A stretch of DNA of 64,000 nucleotides from Gerris lacustris (Eukaryota > Arthropoda > Insecta > Hemiptera > Gerridae), in the NCBI GenBank assembly GCA_951217055.1, contig OX578285.1, forward strand, positions 50,470,024-50,534,023. The letters are read 5' to 3'. Position numbers and translations under genes: made by a program. Below the pieces are notes generated by a model. That model made no database searches. It saw only the letters and a program-made list of their open reading frames with translations, and was not told where the DNA came from. Within the stretch, counting starts at the first letter, position 1; every line of letters begins with the position of its first letter. Below are positions 31,151 through 43,800 of the stretch, piece after piece.

Positions 31151-31899
31151 TTAAAATTCATCATGAGGTGAGACAGTAGAAGAGTTAATCGGGCTATTAT
31201 TTTTATTAATACTCCTGACGACAAGAGAAGCGACATTGTGGCCTCCTATTGCACTCATTTCCATAGCACTGGCTAAAGCCTCAATAGCATTTACATGTAA
31301 AACGCTCGTCAAATTTTTAAAAAGGTAAAAAGACTTATTTTCTCCGACACTTTTGTATTCCGGATATGCTAACCATTCTTTAACAGAAATAATCCTATAA
31401 GAATGAAATATAAGATTTATTTGATCGAAAGTCAACTCTTTGTCCGAAAAAATTTTCCATAAAACATTAACTGGACTACATTCGATGTTGACCGGATATA
31501 TTTTGGATATCGCATTAAAATCAAATTTATCTGTGAATAATATAGTCATAGGTAAGTGGTCTTTATGCATGTTGAAAAATTGTGCGTTTATTTCTCCTTT
31601 TACTATAGTGCAGACGGTCTTGTGATAATTTTCGTTGAAAAGAAAAGGTACGCCGAATCCATGAAATTCAATGTTACTTACTTCTGTAAGAGGAGTGGCT
31701 ACAATGACATAATCATACATCTTATGTTTATTGTGTGTAGATACCATTAATTTTGCAGTATCGTCAATATTAGAGACATAAACAACTCTATCTTCAATGA
31801 CATTAGCACTGGAAGCCTTGATTAATCTGTCTGCCACTTGCCAGTTTCCACCTTTAACAGACCACAGATCGGCACCAGCACCTGCGATTGCTACTGAAC
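31151..31899 (-). CDS. PCYOX1: Prenylcysteine oxidase exon 5
   Basis: Enters after CATACTAG in phase 1 (GSVAIAGAGADLWSVKGGNW) and ends with TAA after SPHDEF. Carries YDYVIVATPLTEVSNIEF, YHKTVCTIVKGEINAQFF, KEWLAYPEYKS and ALASAMEMSAIGGHNVASL, the C-terminal FAD/substrate half of the family. Confidence 0.93.
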
Positions 31900-34800
31900 C
31901 TAGTATGAAAAAGCAAAATGGAACACAATCTCATTACAATACAGATATAATTATTTTCACAATCTAGTAGTCTCATAAATTTTACTCCTCTGTTTTCCCC
32001 CTTATAATGTTATAAAAAATTATCTGTGTAATAAATTCAGCGAGAATCACAAAATACAGCCCTTGTATTTGTCACCTGATTGATAACAAGTGTCCAGAAG
32101 GTTTTGTTTTGGAGTTTTTATACAGTGGTCAGCTAGAAACAATTTCCTCCACTAGTACGACCTATAGCCAAAAGAAACTCTATGCCACGAGAGATGCTAA
32201 TTAAAATGCACTCTCCAGCTTGTATTTTCTTCCGAAAATAATACTTATAAGTTTAAAATTAAACAACGTGCTCTTCTCAAGCAGTCTTCAAGTCCACGTA
32301 AATTAAAACGCATTAATATATTTATATTCCCAAATTGCTAACTAGCAGATAATGTTAGTTTTACTCTTTAAAAAATATTATTATCATCGATAAGTTTGAG
32401 TAAATATGCATTAAAAATATTTTTATTCCTTTCACTCAGTTACCCTCAAGATTATATTCTGAGTGTAATAAAAACAAAATAGGTGCGAGACAACTCAGAC
32501 AAACTTTCTCATATACAAGTCCATAATTAGCCCAGTGTTTTCGTAGCTACATTTAATTATTATTGAACATTATATTTAAATTTATTATAGTAATAACTTC
32601 TCCTTGGCAGTTAAAAAAAGCTATTTCCCAGTAACTAGATTTTTCCTGGGAAAACGGCTTATATCGTTAGATTTGTATTTAAATGAATTACATTTTAGAA
32701 TTTTTTAATCAAAATTGTCGGAACTGTTTTCGAGAAATAATTGATTTTAGTTTTTTTTTTTTTTTTTTTTTTAGAGTTTTTGAGGGGAAAGCGCCCCTAA
32801 ATTTGGAACTAAAATTCATTTCTCGATGTCATCTCTGGGTATGATTTTTCTAAACATGTATCCCAACTTTCGTAAAAATCGGCCCAGTAGTTTAGGTTCC
32901 AGGCGTCTGCACAGACGGACTTTTTTTTTAAACACTTTTGGACTCAGGGGACCTCAAAATGTGTAAATCCATCAAAATCGAATTTTCGTGCTATAACAAT
33001 ACTTTCTCTTTATATGAGAATGTAAAAAACAGAAGATCTTTGTAAAAAGGATAATAAAAAAAATATAATAAAGGCACATATAAGAATTATTACTAAAACA
33101 AGATGTCATACCAACAAAGAATTGGATATCGAGAGATTGGCAGTAATTGCAACGGATAATACCAGCAACAAGTTCATGAATAAATATTTCAGAAAATTCC
33201 TGGCCTTTTAATCCATCATGAGTAGATAAATTCAATGCTGACAGCAGATTAGGGTCGGTATATTTCAACAATTCATGTGTCGTGTTGAAGGGATAATTAT
33301 GAAGCTTATCCTGATCATATATCCTAAAATAAGAATACAGACAAAAAAATACTTTACACCAATGAAATTGAAATTGGATCTAAAATGATAAGAGGTGTAG
33401 CATTGGAGTTGTTTAGAGATAAGTTATCGGTTGTTTTGACTAAGATTTTGTGCTACCACTTCACAATTATGAGGCATGTCCAGAAAGTAAGAGCACTTAA
33501 TTTTTCTATTTTATAAAAAATGATATGATATTGAAGGTATAATGCTACTTATTATTCCACGTAGTCCCCTTCCCATTCTATGCAGGTTTTACGCCATGGC
33601 ACAAGTTTTTTGATTCCCTCATAGAACTCTCCCGCCATCTCATTTGTCTACTTACAGACTTCTTGCTTCACCTCCTCAGTGCCTAAACATTTTTTTCCAC
33701 CCATGTGAGTCTTCAGGAAGGTGAAAAGATGAAAATCTGAAGGCGCCAAGTTAGGGGAGTATGCAGGGTGGTTCAAAATGTCCCAACCGAACAAATTCAA
33801 AAGTGCCTTAGTGGAGTTGGCCATGTTTGGGCGGGTGTTGTCATGCAACAAACACACTACCTTCGTCAAAATTCTGTCTGTTTTGAATTGCTCTCCTGAG
33901 GTTTTTTAGGGTCTCACTGTATCATGCTGCATTAATCGTCTCCCCCTGAGGCAGAAATTCTATCAAAATGATCCCTTTTTAGTCCAAAAACACGGAGATG
34001 CCATGATGTTTTTTGCACCTCCCACTTGGCAGGATTTCTTATCGACATATTTCATAGAAACGGACACTACGAGGCGAGTTTCAGTACTAACGAAGGTTGC
34101 CGGTGCCCGGTGTGTTCAGAGAAATCCCCACTTCCACACACTGTTGCCAAATATTGAAAAAAAAAAAAAAAAATCCCACAGAGAGCTTGACAGTACTCTT
34201 ACTTTCTGGACATCCCTCGTATGACTAGAGAGGTTAATAGAAAGTAACAAAAATATTGTCACCACAATGTTATAAACACTAACACCCCAACTTATCTAAA
34301 TTCGGAATTACATAACACCCGGCACTGCTACTGGAAGTGATCAGGGGGTCCATTCTGTAACTTTGAAACCTCCCTTTTCATGTGATAATACATCAAAATT
34401 TGATATGCAGCCTGCTAACATAAATCTATAACCTTCTTCTAGCGAAATAACATAAATGTTGATAATTAGGGAATGATATATCTGTCAGGTTATGTGTTTA
34501 TACATCGTGTTTGCACCTAACTGAAGTTGAAATCAAAACAAATTGAAACCTTTATTGTTTTCATTTTCATACTGAAGAAACTTTTATTTGACTTTATTTT
34601 CAGACTTCATTTGTGAAAGGAGTTTTATCGAGTATTATATTTCTATTTTGACTTTTTTTATCGTGTTTTTGTATTATTCTAATACCCATTATACATTTAT
34701 TTCACGCCATTATTGTTTTTATTTTTGGACTGAAATAACTTATATTGTACTCATCGTTTGTAAAGGTTTTTTTTTATCTCTTAGTATTATTTTGTTTATG

Positions 34801-37800
34801 TATATACATACATTAACAACATATTTACATATTGTGTATGTATGTACATTAGGGTGGGCCTTAATAATGAACATTTTTTAATTTTAGCTCCCAACCCCTA
34901 ACTTTGTGCGAATACATGAATAAATGATTTTTGAAAAGTTTCAGGTCAATCGGAAAATTTTAAATGGTACCGCTTTTTATTTGAAAATTGGTATATAAAA
35001 AAATCAATAAAATAGCGATTTTATCTAGAAAATTTCAAAATATCACCTTTGTAATGCAATATTATCTGTGTTTTTTTATTATTTACATAAATGATATACT
35101 TTTATTAACTAATATAACTCAAAAGTAAGTCAATAAGTAAAGAGATAAAATATTTTGAAATATATATACATAGCAAAATAGTGAAAATATGGAAAAAAAA
35201 AAAATTGTTTTTCGTATGAATTTCGTAATTATTTTAATCATATGAACAATATTTAATGTTTTAAGATACATTAAAAGGTACTACAGGTTATGTGCTTCAT
35301 TTTAATACGTATTAACAATGCATACCTATCATAGTTTTTTTTTTAAATTAGTAACATACATACTAGTGGAGTCAATGAAGCTATAACATAAGCCACATTT
35401 TGAACGAAAAAGACCGTCTTTTGAGTTTGAATATCTTTAATGCATTATTTTTTATTTTGGATTGCAAACAAGGAATAAGGGTTTTGGGGTCACTGATTAC
35501 GAATTTGAAGTAAAAAATAATAATAATAAAAAAAAATGGCGGCCCTAGGATGGAGGGAAACATCGTAAACTAGAAAAAATTAAAATATTTGAATGTATAA
35601 CATCCAAATTTAAACGGAATAATTACAATTTTTTAATTTCTACTATTTTTGCTATTTTATTATGTATTACAATGCATGTTATTGCTTTATGAATATTTTA
35701 ATAAAATAAAACATTTTTTTCTACTATTTTGTACTGTTACCTTAAATTCATAATCAGCGACCCCCAAAAAAACTTTGGTTAGACGTTTAGTTCTTAATTT
35801 ATGTATAATTATCATGAATTTCGTATAAAACAGAAGATTTTTCCCGCCATGCTAGGGCCGCCATTTTTTTTATTTTTGACTTAAAATTCAAAATCAGCGA
35901 CCCCCAAAACCCTCATTCCTTGTTTGCAATCCAAAATAAAAAATAATGCATAAAATATATTCAAACTCTAAAGACGGTCTTTTTCGTTCAAAATGTGGCT
36001 TATGTTATAGCTTCGTTGACTCCACTAGTATGTATGTTACTAGTTTAAAAAAAAACTATGATAGGTATGCATTGTTAATACGTATTAATATGAAGCACAT
36101 AACCTGCAGTACCTTTTAATAATTGTTAAAACATTAAATATTGTTCGTATGATTAAAATAATTACGAAATTCATACGAAAAACTATTTTTTTTCCCCAAT
36201 TTTCACTATTTTGCAATGTATGTATATCTCTAAATATTTTATCTCTTTACTTATTGACTTACTTTTGAGTTATATTAGTTAATAAAAGTATATCATTTAT
36301 GTGAATAATAAAAAAACATGGATAATATTGCATTATAAAGGTGATATTTTGAAATTTTCTAGATAAAATCGCTATTTTATTGATTATTTTATAAACCAAT
36401 TTTCAAATAGAAAGCGGCACCATTTAAAATTTTCCGATTGACCTGAAACTTTTCAAAAATCATTTATTCATGTATTCGCACCAAGTTAGGGGTTGGGAGC
36501 ACGAAATTTCAATACTTTTTTTCACCCCTAATGTACATATTCAATTTTTTTCATTAAGGTTTTCCAATAAAAGTTATTACTTCCATACTCCATTTTTTCC
36601 TTTATATTAAGTACCCAGATAAGAATTTAAGCCTAGTTTACATGATCCTAGTATACTTGGTCCAAGTCACTTTGATCAAATCCACTTGGTGCAAGTGTTT
36701 GTGGAACTTTGAAGTAAGGTTTACACGATCTAAGTATACTTGGTCCAAGTAACTTTGATCAAATCCACTTGGTCCAAGTGTTTGTGGAACTTTGAAGTAA
36801 GGTTTACACGATCTAAGTATACTTGGTCCAAGGTAGTGGAACTTTGATACACTATAAGGTAGAGGTTAAGATAGATTGTGTGAAATGTTTTTCCCTCTAG
36901 AACTTTCCACTTAAATTTTACTTATTAAGTTTTAAAACAGGGGTGTTATATAACCTTTTAGTAAAAAAAACCCAGCACAACCTCTCATCTTTGACATATT
37001 TTGACAGCTCGTTCTCTCATAATTCGTCAGGTGGGCGACATTCTTGTTTTCATCAAACCCTACTTTTACTCTGATCAAAAAAAGTTGGAGCCCATCCGAC
37101 TCAACTTGGATGTCCAAGTTGACTTGGATACCCTGTTTACACGATCCAAGTAGTATCAAAGTAGAGTCAAAGCTGACTTGGTCCAAGTCTACGTGGATCG
37201 TGTAAACAGGGTATCCAAGTCAACTTGGATGTCCAAGTTGACTTGGATACCCTGTTTACACGATCCAAGTAGCATCAAAGTAGAGTCAAAGCTGACTTGG
37301 TCCAAGTCTACGTGGATCGTGTAAACAGGGTATCCAAGTCAACTTGGATGTCCAAGTTGACTTGGATACCCTGTTTACACAATCCAAGTAGCGTCAAAGT
37401 AGAGTCAAAGCTGACTTGGTCCAAGTCTACGTGGATCGTGTAAACAGGGTATCCAAGTCAACTTGGATGTCCAAGTTGACTTGGATACCCTGTTTACATG
37501 ATCCAAGTAGCATCAAAGTAGAGTCAAAGCTGACTTGGTCCAAGTCTACGTGGATCGTGTAAACCCATCTTTATCCTAGTACATTCCTCGACTTGTATTT
37601 CTAAACTTTCGATATTCTTGACGGTCCCACCTATTAAGTAAGTCCGGGGTATTACTGAATATAAAATTGTGGTGACAATATTATTGTGTTACTTTCTATT
37701 AACCTCTAGTCTTAATTAGAGATAAGTTATTTGGATGTTAAAAAAATAATTAATATGAATGAAGGACTGGGAAAGCAAGCAATTTAATATTATTTACATT

Positions 37801-40800
37801 TTAAAAAAATTATAAAAAATAAAATTGTATGAAAACTAACCTTGAGAATGAATTAATCAATTCCGTATTATAGTTTTCTAGTCGAAAAATATCACCACCA
37901 TATCTCCACCATAATTTCAAAACCGTAAGAAGGTCATAATGGCTTGACTTGAAAAGCAGTTTAGTGCCATTAAAAATACCAAAATCTTCAGTACATCCTT
38001 TATTTACTTCGAGGCCTAGGAAATCCATCCAAAAGAAATAACTCTAGGAACAACATAAGTTTCTCCCATTTCAATATTTTGCTCATGTTTAAATTCATAA
38101 ACACATTTCTTAGCTCAAACAAAGTAATGGTATTTTTAAGATACAAAAGTGGAAAGAAGTGAATTGCTTTACAGTTACATGTACTAAAGTTACCTATGCA
38201 TAAGTTGATTATCACATTACTCCACTTTGATCAACTTGGTGCGTAGGATTTAGTGGCTTATCTCATCACAAATCCACAACAAGATAAACTTGTTGATTTT
38301 CAATGCTTAACATTCCAAAAATTTCCAGTAGCAGAAGCCAAATCGATTGCACCGGGAAAACCAAAAAATGAATAACTGCTCAATTATGTATAATTTAACT
38401 TTTCCTTCATAAAGCACATACTTTTTAAATAAAACAAATATTTTAACATAAGAGAAGATTGTTATAAGATATTAAAATAATAAAATCAAATTAACGGTTA
38501 ATTCTCCACCAAAAACTAAAGCAGGCCCTACATTATCAATCCGCTTGATCAAAACAGAGCTTCAAGCTGATTGATAAGTGTTTCAAGCAGCCTTAGGGGC
38601 GCAATCAAGCATAGCATCAATCTTTTCATCAACACTCATTTGTAGCAGAGTTTTCGACTAGTGAACTGCTCCTCCTGGACTGAAGTGAATCATTATTGTT
38701 TAGATACCATGGTTTCGAATTAGGATTTGGGGTTTCTCATCTTGACAGTTGTTGCTCTCAAGAGGAAATAAAAGATCCAGAGGAAACGACGTTGGTCAAA
38801 GGAGTGGAACTTTCCAGGGCCGTACCTAGGTGCCCCTGCGTACATGGCAAACCCGTAAAAGTGCGCCCCACCAGGGGGTCTGGGGGGGTATGGAATACCC
38901 CCCAAAGGGGGGGGGGGGGCCCTCCGGAAAATTTTTGGAATTTTAACGACAGTAAAACAAATTTTTAAGCAATTCTGGCTCTAAAAGTTAAAGTAATTTT
39001 TTAGTTTTCGCTACTAGAAAGTACTATTTAACACGTAAAAAAAGTACCATTTAAGTATTATTTAAAAAAAAAAAAAAGTACTATTTAACACCTTGCTACA
39101 CTATAATAACTCCTTTTTCGGTTCAAGGTTAAATGGTTGATATAAAAAGTTTATTTAGATAAAACATCAACTGTCATTTCACTTTTCACCACAGCAAATA
39201 TGAAATTATAATTTAATTAAGTAAAATACTGAACGGAAAAATATTTACAATGTTACAAAAAGTAAGTTGATATTTACAATATTGACATCTTAACTTTATT
39301 TCTTAAGTAAAAAATACTTTTTACACAATGAGTACTTTAAAAATATAATAAGTAGAATTACATTTTTTTAGGGCATTTATATAATTATATTGTATTGTTA
39401 TTCATAAATGTTGTTACTGAATACATACAAATGTTATTACAATTTTCAAAAAAGAATATTCCATACCTTTTTAATCATTTTATTAAAAAAAAAATTCAAC
39501 ACTTGTTGGTTGTGAACCCTTTATTTGATTATTTTTTATAAGTAAAAACTATTAAACGTTTTATTTCTTTCGTATTTTCGATATCATAAGTGTTCTTACT
39601 GTTTAAATAATTTAAGATGGTGTTAATAAATTGAGTAATTTTCGATATGGGTGAGTGCATTGAGTTTATAATTTACATGTTTTTTCACACTTTACTTGTT
39701 TAAACTAGTATTAAGAAATAAGGGTGCCGCGAGAAACAATTAACCAAGTTGGGGTGCCACCATTAGAAAAAGGTTGAAAAACACTGCCCTAGCCGCTAGG
39801 GGGTGGGGCGGATGCGCCTCGCGGCAACACTAGGCCCTAGCGTTGCCAATATAAACATGAATCGCACGCCACCGCGCTTAGCGCAATGTCACAATGTGAT
39901 TGTGACACAATTTTCATCATAAAAACACGAATTGACAGCTCACACAACCGAAATTATACCTAAGTATAAAGTTTTCACTTTGACCAATCTTACCAATCAA
40001 AAAATGTTTTTCCTCCTCTCCATTCTGCGCCCTTCTCAAACCTGCGCCCTTGGCAAGGGCCACCTTCGCCACAGCCTCGGTACGGCCCTGGAACTTTCCA
40101 CAACTCGGGACAATCACAATATAAATCAATGAGGAGGCTAATAAATTCTCGATCGGCATTATTATCTACGATGTCCGAACCTTCGGAAGCAAGCAAACAG
40201 TCCTCCATCGCTGGTGTTGAGCAGGTGACTGACGGAATGCTTGATCAAAATTGGTCTAGACTATCAAGCGCTCCGTCCAGCCGCTTGAGTCATTCAAACT
40301 TTCCATCAATCACCGTCAAGGCTTGACTCAAGGGGTTTCTAGACTATGAATGACTCTTGACGCGTTGTTTTGATCAAACAGATTGATAGTGTAGATCCTA
40401 TAATACATTTCTATCCATACTTCACATTAAAACACTTACTGTCATGTATACATTACTTACCAAATTTTTCAACAAATTGTTTCATATATTGATTTTTCGA
40501 ATGGATTATGGAACCTCCATTTTCATAGTGATAACCGTTGTATTCAACAGTTGCAACACGTCCACCAATTTTTTCAGCTTCATATAAATCAATGTTGAAT
40601 TCATCGGGTTTCATTTCGTTTAAGAAGTAGGCACTCGAAGCACCACCAATTCCTCCTCCGATAATTGCTATGAAATCAAGACAAAATCATAACATTAACA
40701 CAGTATTTGAGATTAGTCTAAGTAAACAATAAAACAAACACATTTAAAAATCAGGATTATCATAAATATTTTTTTAAAATTTATATACTGAATATTTAAG

Positions 40801-43800
40801 GCCCCAATTAACAAAGTATTATACTATTGCATAGACTTCTGAGGTTGGTATTATAATGAAGCTCCTCATTGTATGCCTAAAAAGTCATTACAAAGTAAAT
40901 CCTGCCACGCTCAGGCCCAACTTATCTGAGAGATTATGTACATAAACATGAGGTAAATTCATTGTACGATGGGAATAATGTCTTAAAACACTCTAGTTTA
41001 GTAAATTATTTATTTGAAATGAATATAATTTTATTTTTACAAGATCTGACAGATTAGTTCAACAAAAAAGGTTCGAGTTGGAAAATTAAAGATTGCAACT
41101 TAATTAATAATACTTATATAAATAATTAATTATCAATACCTCGATTAAGACAGATTTATAAAGATGAATTTACCAAATAGAGAAATTAATGTGATTGGGC
41201 ACAATTAATCTCTCAAATTAACAAAACTCCAGGGCAGACCTAGAGCAAACTTAAAATAAATTGGTGGTACCATAGCAGAGGTAGTGAGGAGTGAGGAAGA
41301 CACCTGGAAGCCCCCACATCAACTGTGAAACACAGAACCTTGGCATATGGAAACGTAGTTTCCTCACCTGCCAGATAGCATGAACTTGATGAAGGGTTAA
41401 ACACACACACGTATATTTTACTGCTTATAACATGTATTTACGAGTATGTGCAAGTAGGATTTCTAATGCTATGGCCAATGGTCATGATCATGTCTTGTGT
41501 AGGTCTTGACATTCCCTAGAGTTGAGAAAAAATACAACAATAGTATGAGGCATCATTAGGGAGCAACATGATGTTCTATGTAAAACATGCATTTAGGCTT
41601 GGGTCTAAGCTTTATAATGTCTTCTCCAGGCCCACAATTAGTAATAATAATAATAATCTTTATTGTTTTTTAGGGGCATAGCCCTGTAACAATGGAGTTA
41701 TATAAACAATTAGGTAATATAGTGATTCATAAATATTTTAAGTTCTTTTGCAAGCTCTCTTTATGAACATAGATAAAAGAAAAATAAATAAAATAAAAAC
41801 AAGTAATAGGAGTAAATGGAGTAATGATAATGATACATGGATACTATAATGTGATAATCCTAATAACATTGTTATACTAGACTTTATTCTTCAAGGCAAA
41901 ATGCTCGCAATCTAAAAGTTTGACTTAGGTAGTTGGGTAGTTTATAACAATTGTTTGAATTGATTAGAGTGGCCATGTCCAGAAGGTTGTCGCATGGGTA
42001 GATTTAATGCAGGTAAGAGCAGGTCTAGATAGAATTCCCTGTAGTGTTTGTATATGGGGCAGACAAATATTTTGTGGTGTAGATCCTCTTCTGTTTTAAG
42101 TTACAAATATTGAGGATGAATCTAATCTAGGAAGTGAGGATGGGTCTATTTTGTATAGGTAACTGCTAAAAATAAATCTGGAGTGCACTTGCCCTGACGT
42201 GCCAAGTTGAGCAATTGTGCGCTTTATTTTGATGGACAAATCGCTAGTTAAATAGTGCTGAGGGCCTTCAGTTAGTTGTAGCTGTGAATAATACAGATTA
42301 TATCTCGTGTGTTTTGCATGTTCTCTGTCATTGTTTCTCAGCTGTATCTCATAATATTTGACAATGTTGTTGCATTTTTTTGTTAGCAAGCGTAGATCCT
42401 GTGACTCCCAAACTTGAGAAAGGTCTAAGCTGTCAAAAACGGTTTTTATGCTTGTGTATATGCTTGCCCAGAATTAGTAACTGGAGTTAGTTGCATCAGA
42501 TATAGTTCATCCTGCGTTTCATGAGCAACCATAAGGGTTATACGAGGCATATTCAAAGAGTAACGGCTATTTGCTACTATTTAAAATACTGGCAGACCTC
42601 AACAAAGTTGTACGCGCACAGCTCCATCTACTGATTGTTTCCTAAGCCACTGAGGTAATTGTTTTAAGTCAGTAGTAGTTGGCCTGTTGGTGAATGCAGG
42701 CAAAAATGTCCTTATTAAGAAGAGAAAAAAAAAAATGAGAGAGCAAATTCAAAAAATGTCCCGGCATGTGACAATGAAAGCACTATCTGTCAATTATTAA
42801 GCTCAAAAAGTGCCTGGATGTGTCGACATATTTTAACTCTTGATTTGACAAAGTTCTTAGGCCTTTAACTGGTCACCTTGTCCAAAAATGTTCCCCTTTC
42901 TCGCTTAACAGTCTATTCGATTCCAAGTAGCACAGCTGATCCAAAAGACATCCCTGGGATATCCTTTTGTCCAGATTTTATCCTGTCCATAATCGCTATC
43001 CCGTTTTGGATGCCTCATTGGGTCACCCTAAGTATATCCTATGGACATCCAGTTAAGGGTATACTATGGACATCGAGTTAAGGGTATCCTATGGATGTCC
43101 TTTATGGGATACCCAGTTAGGGGTATTCTATGGATGAATTATAATTCTAAAGCTTTTTGCTTTTATTAAAAAATGTTAACAGATTTAATTAGAAATGGAT
43201 TTATTTACCTTTTACAAAGGATAATGTTTCAGTGAAAGCTATAATGAACAATCCTCAAATTATTTATAAAAGTTATATATTTATGGTGTAAGGTTGAAGT
43301 ATTCATTTTCAGTTGCCTCTGATCAGTAATGTCTCATAGCTCAGTAGATAGAGTGATAGACTCACATTCAGGAGGTACCGGGTTCAAATCTCACTGGGAT
43401 GACAAACAACTTCTAGTACTATGAATTAACATAAGGGGCTGTAACTGAGAATACATAAGGCAACAATACGCCGGGGAAGTGTGACGTCACTTACGTAAAA
43501 AAGTGTGTGTTGTTAGGTCAGTTGGCTCATAACATTGGATATACGACTGAGTTTATCAGTGCTATTTTATTTTATTATTATTTTTTAATCAATTATTTGT
43601 TTTATCATCTATAATGTATACATTTATTGGCTTATTAAAGATGTTACTGATACATGATAAGGTTAAAAAAGCTTTTAATAGAGTAAAAAGAGCACATCTG
43701 TGAGTAAGTTATTTTACATCTTCTTTGAGTTATTTGTGAGAATTATTTGTTTTATCATCTAAAATGTATACATTTATTGGCTTATTAATGATGTTACTGA

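Noticed and set aside
34588..34881. Membrane-protein-like open frame
   Set aside because: Phe/Tyr/Ile-rich only because of T-rich sequence; it runs into the foldback element.
37131..37564. CRISPR-like regular repeat array
   Set aside because: The 119-base units are repeated in full with no variable spacers.
43331..43402. Working tRNA gene
   Set aside because: The anticodon stem does not pair, so only a tRNA-derived repeat is supported.
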